From: Kitasatospora azatica KCTC 9699
Lineage (GTDB): Bacteria; Actinomycetota; Actinomycetes; Streptomycetales; Streptomycetaceae
Direction: 5' to 3'
Assembly (NCBI RefSeq): GCF_000744785.1
Contig: NZ_JQMO01000003.1
Location: 3,844,001-3,908,000 of the forward strand
DNA length: 64,000 bases
Shown here: in pieces, positions 33,086 to 40,700 of the stretch
How the letters are laid out: each line of letters begins with the position of its first letter
How positions within the stretch are numbered: the first letter of the stretch is position 1
Translations under genes and position numbers: made by a program
Notes under the pieces: generated by a model
Seen by the model: the letters and a program-made list of their open reading frames with translations, nothing else
The model's database searches: none
Told to the model about the DNA's origin: nothing

Positions 33086-33331
33086 GTGGCTGACATCAGC
33101 GTGAACGGGGCGGAGTTGAGGGCGTCGGCGGGACTGGCGCGGGGGATCGTGGAAGACCTGGCGAAGTCGGTGGCATCGGCGGTGACGGCGGCGTCCACGG
33201 CGGTGGGACAGTTGGCGGGCTGGTCGGTGGCCGGCGGCGTGCAGGGCCTGGCGGACACCGTGACCAGCCTGGGGCCCACGGCCCAGCAAGACGAACAGTG
33301 GGCCGCCGATCGAAGGAAACCCTTCCCGTGA
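33086..33331 (+). CDS. small ESX-type helical protein, possibly shortened
   Basis: 81 aa, GTG with GGGAGG upstream. An Ala-rich amphipathic helix, VNGAELRASAGLARGIVEDLAKSV, is followed by AVGQLAGWSVAGGVQGLADTV, with LAGW near the position of a WXG turn. The C-terminus (QQDEQWAADRRKPFP) ends abruptly and overlaps the next gene, so an internal deletion compared with full-length relatives is possible. Likely part of the type VII locus. Confidence 0.55.
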   Translation: MADISVNGAELRASAGLARGIVEDLAKSVASAVTAASTAVGQLAGWSVAGGVQGLADTVTSLGPTAQQDEQWAADRRKPFP

Positions 33332-33879
33332 CTCTGCCTCACAGCCGTCTCACCAGTCCGTCCAGGACGCTCCGGCAGGTCCTTGCTACCGGTGTTCTGG
33401 TCGCGACCCTCGGAGCGTGCATGTCCACCGGATCCGGCAAGGACGATCCCTTGCCCGTCAAGGCGAAGAGCGAAACCCAGGCCTGGGCGCAGCGTATGAC
33501 CGAGCACATGGCCCGGGCCGCCGGCATTCAGACAGACCCGACAAGCGTCAAGGCACTCTTCACCGGCTGCGAGGGCCGTAACGGCGAGAGCGCCCCTGAC
33601 GACCGGTACTACCTGATGTACACCGTCTTCAGCGCCGTACCACAGAACCAGCACCCTGAAGTCGTCCGTAAGATCCGCGACATGGCGGAGAAGGAGGGCC
33701 TCACCATCTCGGTCTATCAGGAGACCGGCTCTGATGGAAAGGTAGACGCCGTCGTCAGCGCCAACCACACCAGTGACTACAACCTCCGCGCCTCCACTGC
33801 AGGCGACGTGGACCGCATGTACCTGAGCGTCACCAGCCCCTGCCTCATGCCACCCGCCACCGCCGCCACCACTCCCTGA
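33328..33879 (+). CDS. putative lipoprotein linked to the type VII locus
   Basis: 183 aa, GTG overlapping the upstream stop by 4 bases. Signal peptide with lipobox TLGAC (Cys about 30). The mature domain has YYLMYTVFSAVPQNQHPEVVRKIRDMAEKEGLTI and a C-terminal Cys. No family recognised. Coupling to a WXG-like gene suggests an accessory of secretion or a surface component. Confidence 0.65.
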   Translation: MTLPHSRLTSPSRTLRQVLATGVLVATLGACMSTGSGKDDPLPVKAKSETQAWAQRMTEHMARAAGIQTDPTSVKALFTGCEGRNGESAPDDRYYLMYTVFSAVPQNQHPEVVRKIRDMAEKEGLTISVYQETGSDGKVDAVVSANHTSDYNLRASTAGDVDRMYLSVTSPCLMPPATAATTP

Positions 33880-33912
33880 GCTCAGCGGACGGACGCGGGT
33901 AGGGTCGGCGGC

Positions 33913-34290
33913 ATGAGTGAGAACTTCTTCGCAGGCCTGCACCATGTCCAGTTGGCCGTTCCGCCGGGGGCTGAGCCGCTCTGCCGTGAGTTCTGGGGCG
34001 GGGTGCTCGGGATGACCGAACTGGCCAAGCCGGCGGTGTTGGCGGCGCGGGGTGGTTGCTGGTTCCGGGGTGGTGGGCTGGAGGTGCATCTGGGGGTGGA
34101 GGCAGAGTTCGCGCCGGCCCGCAAGGCGCACCCGGGCATCCTGGTGAACGGGCTGCGTGCGCTGGCCGAGCGGTTGGAGGCCAATGGCCACCCGGTGCAG
34201 TGGGACGGGGAGTTCCCGGGGCACGACCGGTTCTATGCCTTCGACAAGGTGGGTAACCGCCTGGAGTTCCTTGAGCCGCACCAGAGCTGA
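33913..34290 (+). CDS. glyoxalase/VOC superfamily protein
   Basis: 125 aa, one VOC half (FAGLHHVQLAVPPGAEPLCREFWGGVLGM, FYAFDKVGNRLEFLEPH). The conserved terminal Glu (LEFLEP) and HHVQL His are candidate metal ligands. These proteins dimerise and act as small-molecule isomerases, dioxygenases or resistance proteins; the substrate is unknown. Confidence 0.82.
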   Translation: MSENFFAGLHHVQLAVPPGAEPLCREFWGGVLGMTELAKPAVLAARGGCWFRGGGLEVHLGVEAEFAPARKAHPGILVNGLRALAERLEANGHPVQWDGEFPGHDRFYAFDKVGNRLEFLEPHQS

Positions 34291-34335
34291 GGTTCCCCCG
34301 TTAGTGGAGCCTCGGTGGGGAGCGGGTCGGTTGGC

Positions 34336-34638
34336 TCAGACGAGCAGTTCGCGAGCCTCCAGGTAGGTGCGGACCACCGCCATGCCGTAGACCGGTTGGA
34401 TCAGTTGCTGACCTTTGAAGAACGGCCGGGCGGGGGCGAATCCGGCCGCGACGAGCAGTTCGCGGATCTCCGCTATCTCCGCTTCGCTGCGCGCGGTGAA
34501 GCGGACCTCCCAGCCCTTCTTGTACGCCGCACCCCGCTCGCCGGCCCGGCGGGCGGGGTCGGGCCGCCGGACGTAGCCGGGCAGCCGGCCCAGGCGCAGC
34601 TGGGCCGCGCTCAGACCTGATGTTTCGTCATATGGCAT
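34336..34638 (-). CDS. small conserved hypothetical protein
   Basis: 100 aa. Features: PGYVRRPDPARRAGERGAAYKKGWEVRFTA and a C-terminal helix-strand part (EIRELLVAAGFAPARPFFKGQQLIQPVYG). It looks soluble, with Arg/Lys clusters that could bind nucleic acid. No family recognised. Convergent with the VOC gene. Confidence 0.6.
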   Translation of the reverse strand: MPYDETSGLSAAQLRLGRLPGYVRRPDPARRAGERGAAYKKGWEVRFTARSEAEIAEIRELLVAAGFAPARPFFKGQQLIQPVYGMAVVRTYLEARELLV

Positions 34639-34719
34639 GTCCTGATGGTAGGCAATGCCTGTGGGTGGCTCGGGCGGAGGGAGCCATCCCGGCGAGTGGC
34701 CCGGGTCACACCGGGGTCG

Positions 34720-35232
34720 TCACCGTGCCGCGGCCTCGCGGGAGGCGGCCAGGGCGCGCAGCGCGGTGCGCTGGCTGAAGGCGAGCAGGCCGACCGTCAC
34801 GGCGCCCATCACCACGGCGTAGACCAGGTGCGCGGCCATGGTGGTGACCTCGACGCCGACCGCGCTGAGCGCGAAGTGGCTGCCGAACCGCAGGGCGAGC
34901 AGGCCGATGGCCACCTTGCGGGTCTCCTTGCCGCGCCAGAGCGCCTTGGCCAGCTTGAGGCGCTTGCGCAGCACGGTGAAGGAGAGCGTGATATTGGTGA
35001 TGACCAGCAGCACCAGTACCGGCCAGGCGCTGGGGAAGGCCTTGAGCAGGTCGAAGGCGCAGGCGAAGACGGCCTCGAAGCCGAAGAACCAGATCGGCAG
35101 GCGCAGTTCCTCGATGGGTTCGGTGAAGGCGGCGAGCCCCTTGGGCTTCTCAACCGCTTCGCCCGCAACCGCCTCGGTAGCGACTGCCTCGGTAGCGACT
35201 GCTTCAGCGGCGACTGCCTCGTTCACGCTCAT
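34720..35232 (-). CDS. integral membrane protein, unknown function
   Basis: 170 aa. The N-terminus is a repeat of five EAVAT/EAVAA-like units (residues 5-27), followed by FTEPIEELRLPIWFFGFEAVFACAF and three more membrane helices. The central loop VLRKRLKLAKALWRGKETRK is positive and likely cytoplasmic. No family recognised. The 292 bases between this gene and the next (35233-35524) contain no gene; they presumably hold divergent promoters. Confidence 0.65.
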   Translation of the reverse strand: MSVNEAVAAEAVATEAVATEAVAGEAVEKPKGLAAFTEPIEELRLPIWFFGFEAVFACAFDLLKAFPSAWPVLVLLVITNITLSFTVLRKRLKLAKALWRGKETRKVAIGLLALRFGSHFALSAVGVEVTTMAAHLVYAVVMGAVTVGLLAFSQRTALRALAASREAAAR

Positions 35233-35524
35233 GTTTCCCCCGTCGGTCCGGCCTCGCGATTCTCGCCCCGCCGGTGAGCACGATTCTGCCGGTTCGCCGG
35301 GCGCCGCCGGCAGGTGATCCGGTCACCAGTGCGGGATGACGGATGTCATGGCCGGCCCGTGGGCATCACCTGCTGACCGCTTCTGCAAGCACTTTGAGTC
35401 CAATTACTCCGAATGAGTGAGGGTATGGCGACTTTAGTGCGGGGCTGTCCCGATTTGACGACGGTTCCGTAACGGTGCGTCAGGTTGCGACTGCGGCGAC
35501 CGGGTGACGGGGGAGGGTTGTCGC

Positions 35525-36565
35525 ATGAGCTACCAGATCCCCTCCTCCGCCCCCTCGCTCGAAGAGCTGGCCCGTCGCCAGCAGAACGTGATCACGGCAA
35601 GTCAGCTGCGCGCCAGGGGAGTTCCGTCCCGGGTGGTCAGTGAGCACTGCCGTCGCGGTGGCCCCTGGCAGCGGCTGCTGCCCAGGGTCTACCTGCTGCA
35701 GACCGGCACCCCGACCCCCGAGCAGCGGATGTGGGCCGCGTTGCTCTATGCGGCGCAGAACGGTCGCGAGGAGGGCCGCCGGGACGGCGCGGTGATCACC
35801 GGTGCGGCCGCGCTCGCGCTGTACGGCTTCGCCGCCGTGCCGAGGCTGCCGGCCGTCACCGGGGTGCAGGTGCTGGTGCCCCGGCAGCGCCGGCTGCGGG
35901 ATGTCGGCGAGGTGCGGATCCAGCGCACCGCTCGGGAGTTGGAGGCCCGTGAGGTGCACGGGCTGGCCTGCGCGCCGGTCGGTCGGGCAGTGGCGGACGC
36001 GCTGCGCGAGTGGACCGAGGGCGGTGCACTGGACTCGGGGGTGCTCGGTCCGCGGCTGCTGCGCTCGGTGCTGCGGGAGGCGGTCGCCGCGACCGGCCCG
36101 GACGGGCGGCGGGCCTGCACGCCGGCCGAGCTGATCGCGGAACTGCGCGAGGCGCAGCTGGTCGAGATGCCCAGGATCCGCGCCGCGCTGGACGAACTGC
36201 TGGCCGCCGAACGCCAGTTCGTGCTCGGTCAGCTGCTGGAGCTGGCCGCCGCCGAGCAGCTGCCGGCCCCGCTGGTCGGCCCGGAGCTGCGGATGCGCGG
36301 CGGCACCTTCGTGGCGGTGCCCGACCTGTACTGGCCGCAGGCGGCGGTCGCGGTCGAGGTGGACTCCGCGGTGCGCTGCGTCAGCGAGGGCGAGGCGGCC
36401 TGGCTGCGGGCCGGCCAGCACCGGATGGAGTACCTGGGGGTGCGGGTGGTGTACCTGGACGCCGACCGGGTGGCCACCGAGCCCGCCGCGGTGAGCGAGG
36501 AGCTGCGGCAGGCCTTCCTGGCCGGCGGCGCGGACGTGGTGGAGCTGCTGTGTCCCCAGGACTGA
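35525..36565 (+). CDS. AbiEi antitoxin-like domain protein
   Basis: 346 aa from the ATG with GGGGGAGGG upstream. The N-terminal winged helix (about 10-65: LARRQQNVITASQLRARGVPSRVV, RRVYLLQTG) and following region resemble AbiEi-type antitoxin/transcription regulators. The C-terminal part (AVAVEVDSAVRCV, HRMEYLGVRVVYLDADRV) resembles a DUF559/nuclease-like fold with a possible catalytic Glu-Asp pair. No AbiEii toxin gene lies nearby, so it is probably a solitary regulator or nuclease-like protein. Confidence 0.6.
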   Translation: MSYQIPSSAPSLEELARRQQNVITASQLRARGVPSRVVSEHCRRGGPWQRLLPRVYLLQTGTPTPEQRMWAALLYAAQNGREEGRRDGAVITGAAALALYGFAAVPRLPAVTGVQVLVPRQRRLRDVGEVRIQRTARELEAREVHGLACAPVGRAVADALREWTEGGALDSGVLGPRLLRSVLREAVAATGPDGRRACTPAELIAELREAQLVEMPRIRAALDELLAAERQFVLGQLLELAAAEQLPAPLVGPELRMRGGTFVAVPDLYWPQAAVAVEVDSAVRCVSEGEAAWLRAGQHRMEYLGVRVVYLDADRVATEPAAVSEELRQAFLAGGADVVELLCPQD

Positions 36566-36656
36566 GCCGCCCAGGACTGCCCTCAGGACTGACCCGCCCA
36601 GGACCGCCCTCAGGACTGCCCCCCAGGACTGACCCGCCCAGGATTGCCCCCCAGGA
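36554..36656 (+). repeat. degenerate 13/14-bp repeats derived from a gene 3' end
   Basis: About seven copies of CCCAGGACTG-containing units alternate between 13 and 14 bases. The first copy encodes the Pro-Gln-Asp-stop of the AbiEi-like gene; later copies lie outside it. The array fills the gap to the convergent pncA gene. Confidence 0.9.
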
Positions 36657-36671
36657 GTAGCGGCGCCGGGA

Positions 36672-37259
36672 CTACCCCAGGACCGGCTCCCCGGCCAGCT
36701 CCACCCCGGCCTCGCGCAGCTGTTCCAGCGCGGCGGCGGTGGTCGCCGGCGCGACGCCCGCCGTCAGGTCGAGCAGCACCCGGGTGGCGAACCCCTCCCG
36801 TACCGCGTCCAGCGCGGTGGCCCGCACGCAGTGGTCGGTGGCGATGCCGACCAGGTCCACGGCCTGTACCGAGCGCTCGCGCAGCCAGTCCGCGAGCGTG
36901 CTGCCGTTCTCGTCGAAGCCCTCGAAGCCGCTGTACGCCGCCGCGTGCGCGCCCTTGTCGAAGACCGCCTCGATCGCACCGGAGGTCACCGAGGGCGCGA
37001 AGTTCGGGTGGAAGCCCACCCCCTCGGTGCCGGCCACGCAGTGCGGCGGCCAGCTGTCGACGAAGTCCGGCTCGGCGGAGAAGTGCGCACCGGGGTCCAG
37101 GTGGTGGTCCCGGGTGGCCAGGATGTGCGGGTACTCGTCCCGGTGGGTGGCGATGAATTCGGTGATGGCCGCCGCCACCTCGGAACCGCCGGCGACGGGG
37201 AGGCTGCCGCCCTCGCAGAAGTCGTTCTGCACATCGATGACGATCAGGGCCCGGTGCAT
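36672..37259 (-). CDS. pncA: nicotinamidase (isochorismatase-like family)
   Basis: 195 aa. Catalytic triad visible: Asp9 (VIDVQNDF), Lys102 (FDKGAH) and Cys144 (GIATDHCVRATALDA). The metal ligands lie in ATRDHHLDPGAHF (about 48-60), with the cis-peptide segment VGIATDHC. It hydrolyses nicotinamide to nicotinate for NAD salvage; the product feeds PncB, encoded by the next gene upstream on the same strand (122 bases away). Confidence 0.93.
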   Translation of the reverse strand: MHRALIVIDVQNDFCEGGSLPVAGGSEVAAAITEFIATHRDEYPHILATRDHHLDPGAHFSAEPDFVDSWPPHCVAGTEGVGFHPNFAPSVTSGAIEAVFDKGAHAAAYSGFEGFDENGSTLADWLRERSVQAVDLVGIATDHCVRATALDAVREGFATRVLLDLTAGVAPATTAAALEQLREAGVELAGEPVLG

Positions 37260-37381
37260 GGCTTGCTTCCTCGCTGGCGAATCGGGTGGCGGTCGGAGTG
37301 TGGCCACTCTAGGGAGTGGCGCCGATGGGTGGAAGGGGCGACACCGGCAGAGCCGGGGCCTTGCCGGGGTGAGAGCAGGGC

Positions 37382-38737
37382 CTAGTGGATCAGCAGCTCG
37401 GTGCCGATCACCGGCTCGCCCTTGGACAGCTGGGTGGCCGAGAGGGGCAGCGCGGCGCGGGCCTGCTGGTGGCGGGTGCGGGCGGCCTCGAGCGGTTCGC
37501 GTCCGACCACCTCGCCGCCCTTGACCAACGGGACGTGCAGGCTGAACGGCGCGAGCTCGGCGGGGATCGGCCCGGTGCCGACCACCTCGGCCTCGGCCAC
37601 CCCGTCGGCGTCCGGCCGCCGGGCCGCCCACTTGCGTCCGCCGACGCTGCTCTTGGCGCCGGCCGAGCGCTTGGCCACCGGCACCAGCGGGGCGTCCGGG
37701 TCGGCCGAGGCGGCCCGGGCGACCAGCTTGTAGACCATCGCGCAGGTCGGGTAGCCGCTGCCGGTGACCAGGCTGGTGCCGACCCCGTAGCCGTCCACGG
37801 GGGCGGCGGCGAGCGCGGCGATGGCGTACTCGTCCAGGTCCGAGGTGACGATGATCCGGGTGTCCCGGGCGCCCAGCTCGTCCAGCTGGCGGCGGACCCG
37901 GTGGGCGAGCAGGGTGAGGTCGCCGGAGTCGATCCGGACCGCGCCCAGCGCGGGCCCGGCCACCTCGACGGCGGTGCGCACCGCCTCGGCCAGGTCGTAG
38001 GTGTCCACCAGCAGGGTGGTGCCGGTGCCCATCGAGGCGATCTGCGCGGTGAAGGCGTCCTTCTCGCTGTCGTGCAGCAGGGTGAAGGCGTGCGCGGCGG
38101 TGCCGGTGGTCGGGATGCCGTGCGCGAAGCCGGCCTGCAGGTCGGAGGTGGCCGCGAAGCCCGCGATGTAGGCCGCCCGGGCGGCCGCCACGGCGGCGCT
38201 CTCGTGGGCCCGCCGGGCGCCCATCTCGATGCACGGCCGCTCCCCTGCGGCGGCCGTCATCCGGGAGGCGGCGGCGGCGATCGCGGAGTCGTAGTTGAGG
38301 ATCGACAGGATCACCGTCTCCAGGATCACCGCCTCGGCGAAGCTGCCCTCCACGGTGAGCAGCGGGGAGCCGGGGAAGTAGACCTGGCCCTCCGGGTAGC
38401 CGTGGATGTCGCCGGAGAAGCGGTAGTCGGCCAGCCAGTTCAGGGTGGTCTCGTCCACCACGCGCTGGTCGGCCAGCCAGTCCAACTGGTCCGTGCCGAA
38501 GCGGAAGTTCTGCACTGCGTCGAGTACCCGGCCGGTGCCGGCCAGGACTCCGTAGCGACGGCCGTCGGGCAGTCGCCGGGTGAAGACCTCGAAGACCGAG
38601 CGGCGGTGGGCAGCGCCGCTGCGCAGCGCCGCCTGCAGCATGGTCAGCTCGTAGCGGTCGGTGAGCAGCGCGGTCGAACCGGCTGCCGACTCGGTGGGCG
38701 CGGCGGACCGCGCCGCCGCGAATGCCTGGGCGTCCAT
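37382..38737 (-). CDS. pncB: nicotinate phosphoribosyltransferase
   Basis: 451 aa; the ATG is chosen because the upstream reading lacks similarity to the family. Family segments: LLTDRYELTMLQAALRSG, FEVFTRRLPDGRRYGV, FRFGTDQLDWLADQ, SPLLTVEGSFAEAVILET, GARRAHESAAV, VDTYD, RIDSGDL and GVGTSLVTG (phosphate-binding). It makes nicotinate mononucleotide from nicotinate and PRPP with ATP. With pncA it forms an NAD salvage pair. Divergent from clpS. Confidence 0.95.
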   Translation of the reverse strand: MDAQAFAAARSAAPTESAAGSTALLTDRYELTMLQAALRSGAAHRRSVFEVFTRRLPDGRRYGVLAGTGRVLDAVQNFRFGTDQLDWLADQRVVDETTLNWLADYRFSGDIHGYPEGQVYFPGSPLLTVEGSFAEAVILETVILSILNYDSAIAAAASRMTAAAGERPCIEMGARRAHESAAVAAARAAYIAGFAATSDLQAGFAHGIPTTGTAAHAFTLLHDSEKDAFTAQIASMGTGTTLLVDTYDLAEAVRTAVEVAGPALGAVRIDSGDLTLLAHRVRRQLDELGARDTRIIVTSDLDEYAIAALAAAPVDGYGVGTSLVTGSGYPTCAMVYKLVARAASADPDAPLVPVAKRSAGAKSSVGGRKWAARRPDADGVAEAEVVGTGPIPAELAPFSLHVPLVKGGEVVGREPLEAARTRHQQARAALPLSATQLSKGEPVIGTELLIH

Positions 38738-38928
38738 GAGGATGATGCTACTACCACTTAACGTCAGTTTGACGATTTCCCGGGATGAACACAGGTGAAC
38801 AGTCGGGTCGGAATCGCTCCGAGGTCCCCCGGATGGCAGCATGGGAGGTCAGAGGAGCCATGCCGGGCCGGGCCCAGACCCCGGCCGCGGGATCCCACCG
38901 AGTCGTCCCCCGTGAGGAGAAGCCAGCC

Positions 38929-39222
38929 GTGAGTGTCGCGCCGGCCGAGATCGAACGCCCCGAGGCCGAGAGCCTCCCGGTGGCGGAGCCGGACACTCCG
39001 TGGGTGACGATCGTCCACAACGATCCGGTCAACCTCATGAGTTATGTCCTCTACGTGTTCCAGGCCTACTTCGGCTACCCGAAGGAGAAGGCCCGCAAGT
39101 TGATGATGGACGTCCACACCCGCGGCCGCGCGGTGGTCTCCAGCGGCACCCGCGAGGAGATGGAACGCGACGTCCAGGCCATGCACGGCTACGGCCTGTG
39201 GGCCACCCTGCAGCACGACTGA
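38929..39222 (+). CDS. clpS: ClpS, adaptor for the Clp protease
   Basis: 97 aa from a GTG with GAGGAG nine bases upstream; a longer reading to 38785 is open but atypical. Core features: WVTIVHNDPVNLMSYV (binding pocket Asn-Asp), FQAYFGYPKEKARKLMMDVHTRGRAVV and REEMERDVQAMHGYGLWATLQ. ClpS hands N-degron substrates to ClpA/ClpC. Position before DUF2017 and mec is the conserved actinobacterial order. Confidence 0.95.
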   Translation: MSVAPAEIERPEAESLPVAEPDTPWVTIVHNDPVNLMSYVLYVFQAYFGYPKEKARKLMMDVHTRGRAVVSSGTREEMERDVQAMHGYGLWATLQHD

Positions 39223-39262
39223 TCACTCGACAGATACGCGAACCGGGACGGTTGTCAGACAT

Positions 39263-39841
39263 ATGGCTGGGTTGTTCGAGCAGACCGGCGACGGCGGAGC
39301 GGCGATCGCGCTGGAGGAGGTGGAGGCGGCGATCCTGCGCTCGCTCGAAGTGCAGATGCTGGAGTTGATCGGGCCCGGGCCCGGCAGCAGCGAGGGCGAG
39401 GACCCGCTGGCCGCGCTCTTCGCCGAGGGCCCCTCCGAGGCGCCGGCCGACCCCGCGCTGGCCCGCCTCTTCCCCGACGCCTACGGCGAGCCGGGCCAGC
39501 CGGTGGACGGCGAGACCAAGGCCTTCGCCGGGGAGTTCCGCCGCTACACCGAACTCGACCTGCGGGCCCGCAAGCGCGAGGACGCGCTGCTGGTGGTCCG
39601 CTCGCTGGACACCCTCGGGGACGGCGGCGGGGTGCTGCGGCCCAGCGCCGAGGAGTGCCCGCGCTGGCTCGGCGCACTCAACGACCTGCGGCTCACCCTC
39701 GGCGTGCGACTGGACGTCACCGAGGAGGACGAGCAGGGCCTGTACGACCTGCCGGACACCGACGACCGCAAGCCGCTGGTGATGGCCTACCTCTGGCTGG
39801 GCGCGATGCAGGAGTCGCTGCTGGAGGCGATGACCGGCTGA
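39263..39841 (+). CDS. DUF2017 family protein
   Basis: 192 aa, helical and acidic, with IALEEVEAAILRSLEVQMLELIG at the N-terminus and RYTELDLRARKREDALLVVRSLD in the middle. DUF2017 genes are regularly found beside clpS in actinobacteria; their role is unknown. Starts 40 bases after clpS, so likely co-transcribed. Stop codon lies in the first unit of a 23-bp repeat. Confidence 0.85.
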   Translation: MAGLFEQTGDGGAAIALEEVEAAILRSLEVQMLELIGPGPGSSEGEDPLAALFAEGPSEAPADPALARLFPDAYGEPGQPVDGETKAFAGEFRRYTELDLRARKREDALLVVRSLDTLGDGGGVLRPSAEECPRWLGALNDLRLTLGVRLDVTEEDEQGLYDLPDTDDRKPLVMAYLWLGAMQESLLEAMTG

Positions 39842-39902
39842 CGGAGGCCCGGTCGACCGACCGGCGGACGGCCGGCCGACCGGTTGACGGACGGCCCGGC
39901 CG
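39833..39902 (+). repeat. three 23/24-bp tandem repeats over a stop codon
   Basis: Units at 39833-39855, 39856-39878 and 39879-39902 share ACCGGyTGACGGaCGGCC-like sequence. The TGA of the first unit is the DUF2017 stop; the third unit keeps TGA, the second does not. They occupy most of the gap to mec. Confidence 0.85.
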
Positions 39903-39933
39903 GGCCCGAGGCGGCTGCCCCTATCCTGGCCGC

Positions 39934-40356
39934 ATGCTGACCATCTCCCGAGAGCTGCACGACGCGATCGTCGCCCACGCCCGCGCCGACCACCCGGACG
40001 AGGCCTGCGGCGTCGTCGCCGGCCCGGCCGGCAGCGACCGCCCGGAGCGCTTCATCCCGATGCTGAACGCGGCCCGCTCGCCCACCTTCTACGAGTTCGA
40101 CTCGGCGGACCTGCTCAAGCTCTACCGCGAGCTGGACGACCGGGACGAGGAACCGGTGATCGTCTACCACTCGCACACCGCGACCGAGGCCTACCCCTCG
40201 CGGACCGACGTGAGCTACGCCTCCGAGCCCAACGCGCACTACGTGCTGGTCTCCACCGCCGAGGGCAACGGCAGCGAGGACCCGTTCCAGTTCCGCTCGT
40301 TCCGCATCGTGGATGGCGTGATCAGCGAGGAAGACGTGCAGGTCGTCGAGGCCTGA
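39934..40356 (+). CDS. mec: Mec-type JAMM/Mov34 metalloprotease
   Basis: 140 aa. The JAMM motif is complete: Glu23 (DEACG), His79-Ser-His81 (YHSHTATEAYPSRTD), Ser89, Asp92. In mycobacteria Mec removes cysteine from the CysO-cysteine adduct made by CysM. The cysO and cysM genes follow downstream on the same strand, so it belongs to the sulfur-carrier cysteine pathway. A hairpin after the gene suggests separate transcription from cysO-cysM. Confidence 0.92.
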   Translation: MLTISRELHDAIVAHARADHPDEACGVVAGPAGSDRPERFIPMLNAARSPTFYEFDSADLLKLYRELDDRDEEPVIVYHSHTATEAYPSRTDVSYASEPNAHYVLVSTAEGNGSEDPFQFRSFRIVDGVISEEDVQVVEA

Positions 40357-40363
40357 CCGGGTG

Positions 40364-40386
40364 GCCCGCCACCAGTGGTGGCGGGC
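40364..40386 (+). terminator. terminator after mec
   Basis: Arms 40364-40372 and 40378-40386 form a 9-bp perfect stem with a 5-nt loop, seven bases after the mec stop. No T-run. Confidence 0.6.
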
Positions 40387-40483
40387 AGTCCCGTTTCCGT
40401 CGAATCTCACAGGGCGACACGAAAGCATCCGAGGAACGAGACGGGCATGGAGGAACCGGGCCGGGAATCTATACGATGAGCCC

Positions 40484-40588
40484 ATGCGTTCCGTCGATGT
40501 GAGCAATCAGGCCCCGGGCATCCGCCTCGTGGCGCGCCTGCACATCGACCTGTGCCGGCACGCCGCGGCGATCTGTCCCGACGCCTGA
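40484..40588 (+). CDS. putative cysteine-type leader peptide
   Basis: 34 aa: MRSVDVSNQAPGIRLVARL then HIDLCRHAAAICPDA. The RxHIDLxR core with Cys near the end is the hallmark of the short actinobacterial leader peptides placed before sulfur and cysteine genes. The two Cys codons (residues 24 and 31) would make ribosome progress depend on charged tRNA-Cys. TATACGAT, a candidate -10 box, lies within 15 bases of the ATG, so the transcript may be nearly leaderless. cysO starts 112 bases downstream. Confidence 0.75.
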   Translation: MRSVDVSNQAPGIRLVARLHIDLCRHAAAICPDA

Positions 40589-40620
40589 GCACGTCCCGCC
40601 CGACCCCGGTCGGCGCGTGC
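40589..40620 (+). promoter_or_regulatory. possible attenuator hairpin between leader peptide and cysO
   Basis: Immediately after the leader stop, GCACG and CGTGC can pair (40589-40593 with 40616-40620) around an inner CCGAC/GTCGG stem. The structure is interrupted by unpaired bases, so it is only a candidate for translational or transcriptional attenuation of cysO-cysM. Confidence 0.35.
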
Positions 40621-40700
40621 GGCACCACGCCCCACGAGCTTTCGTCAGTCAGTCCCCGCCGCGCCCTGCGGCTCACCACCACCTGCCCAGGAGCGCAGCC

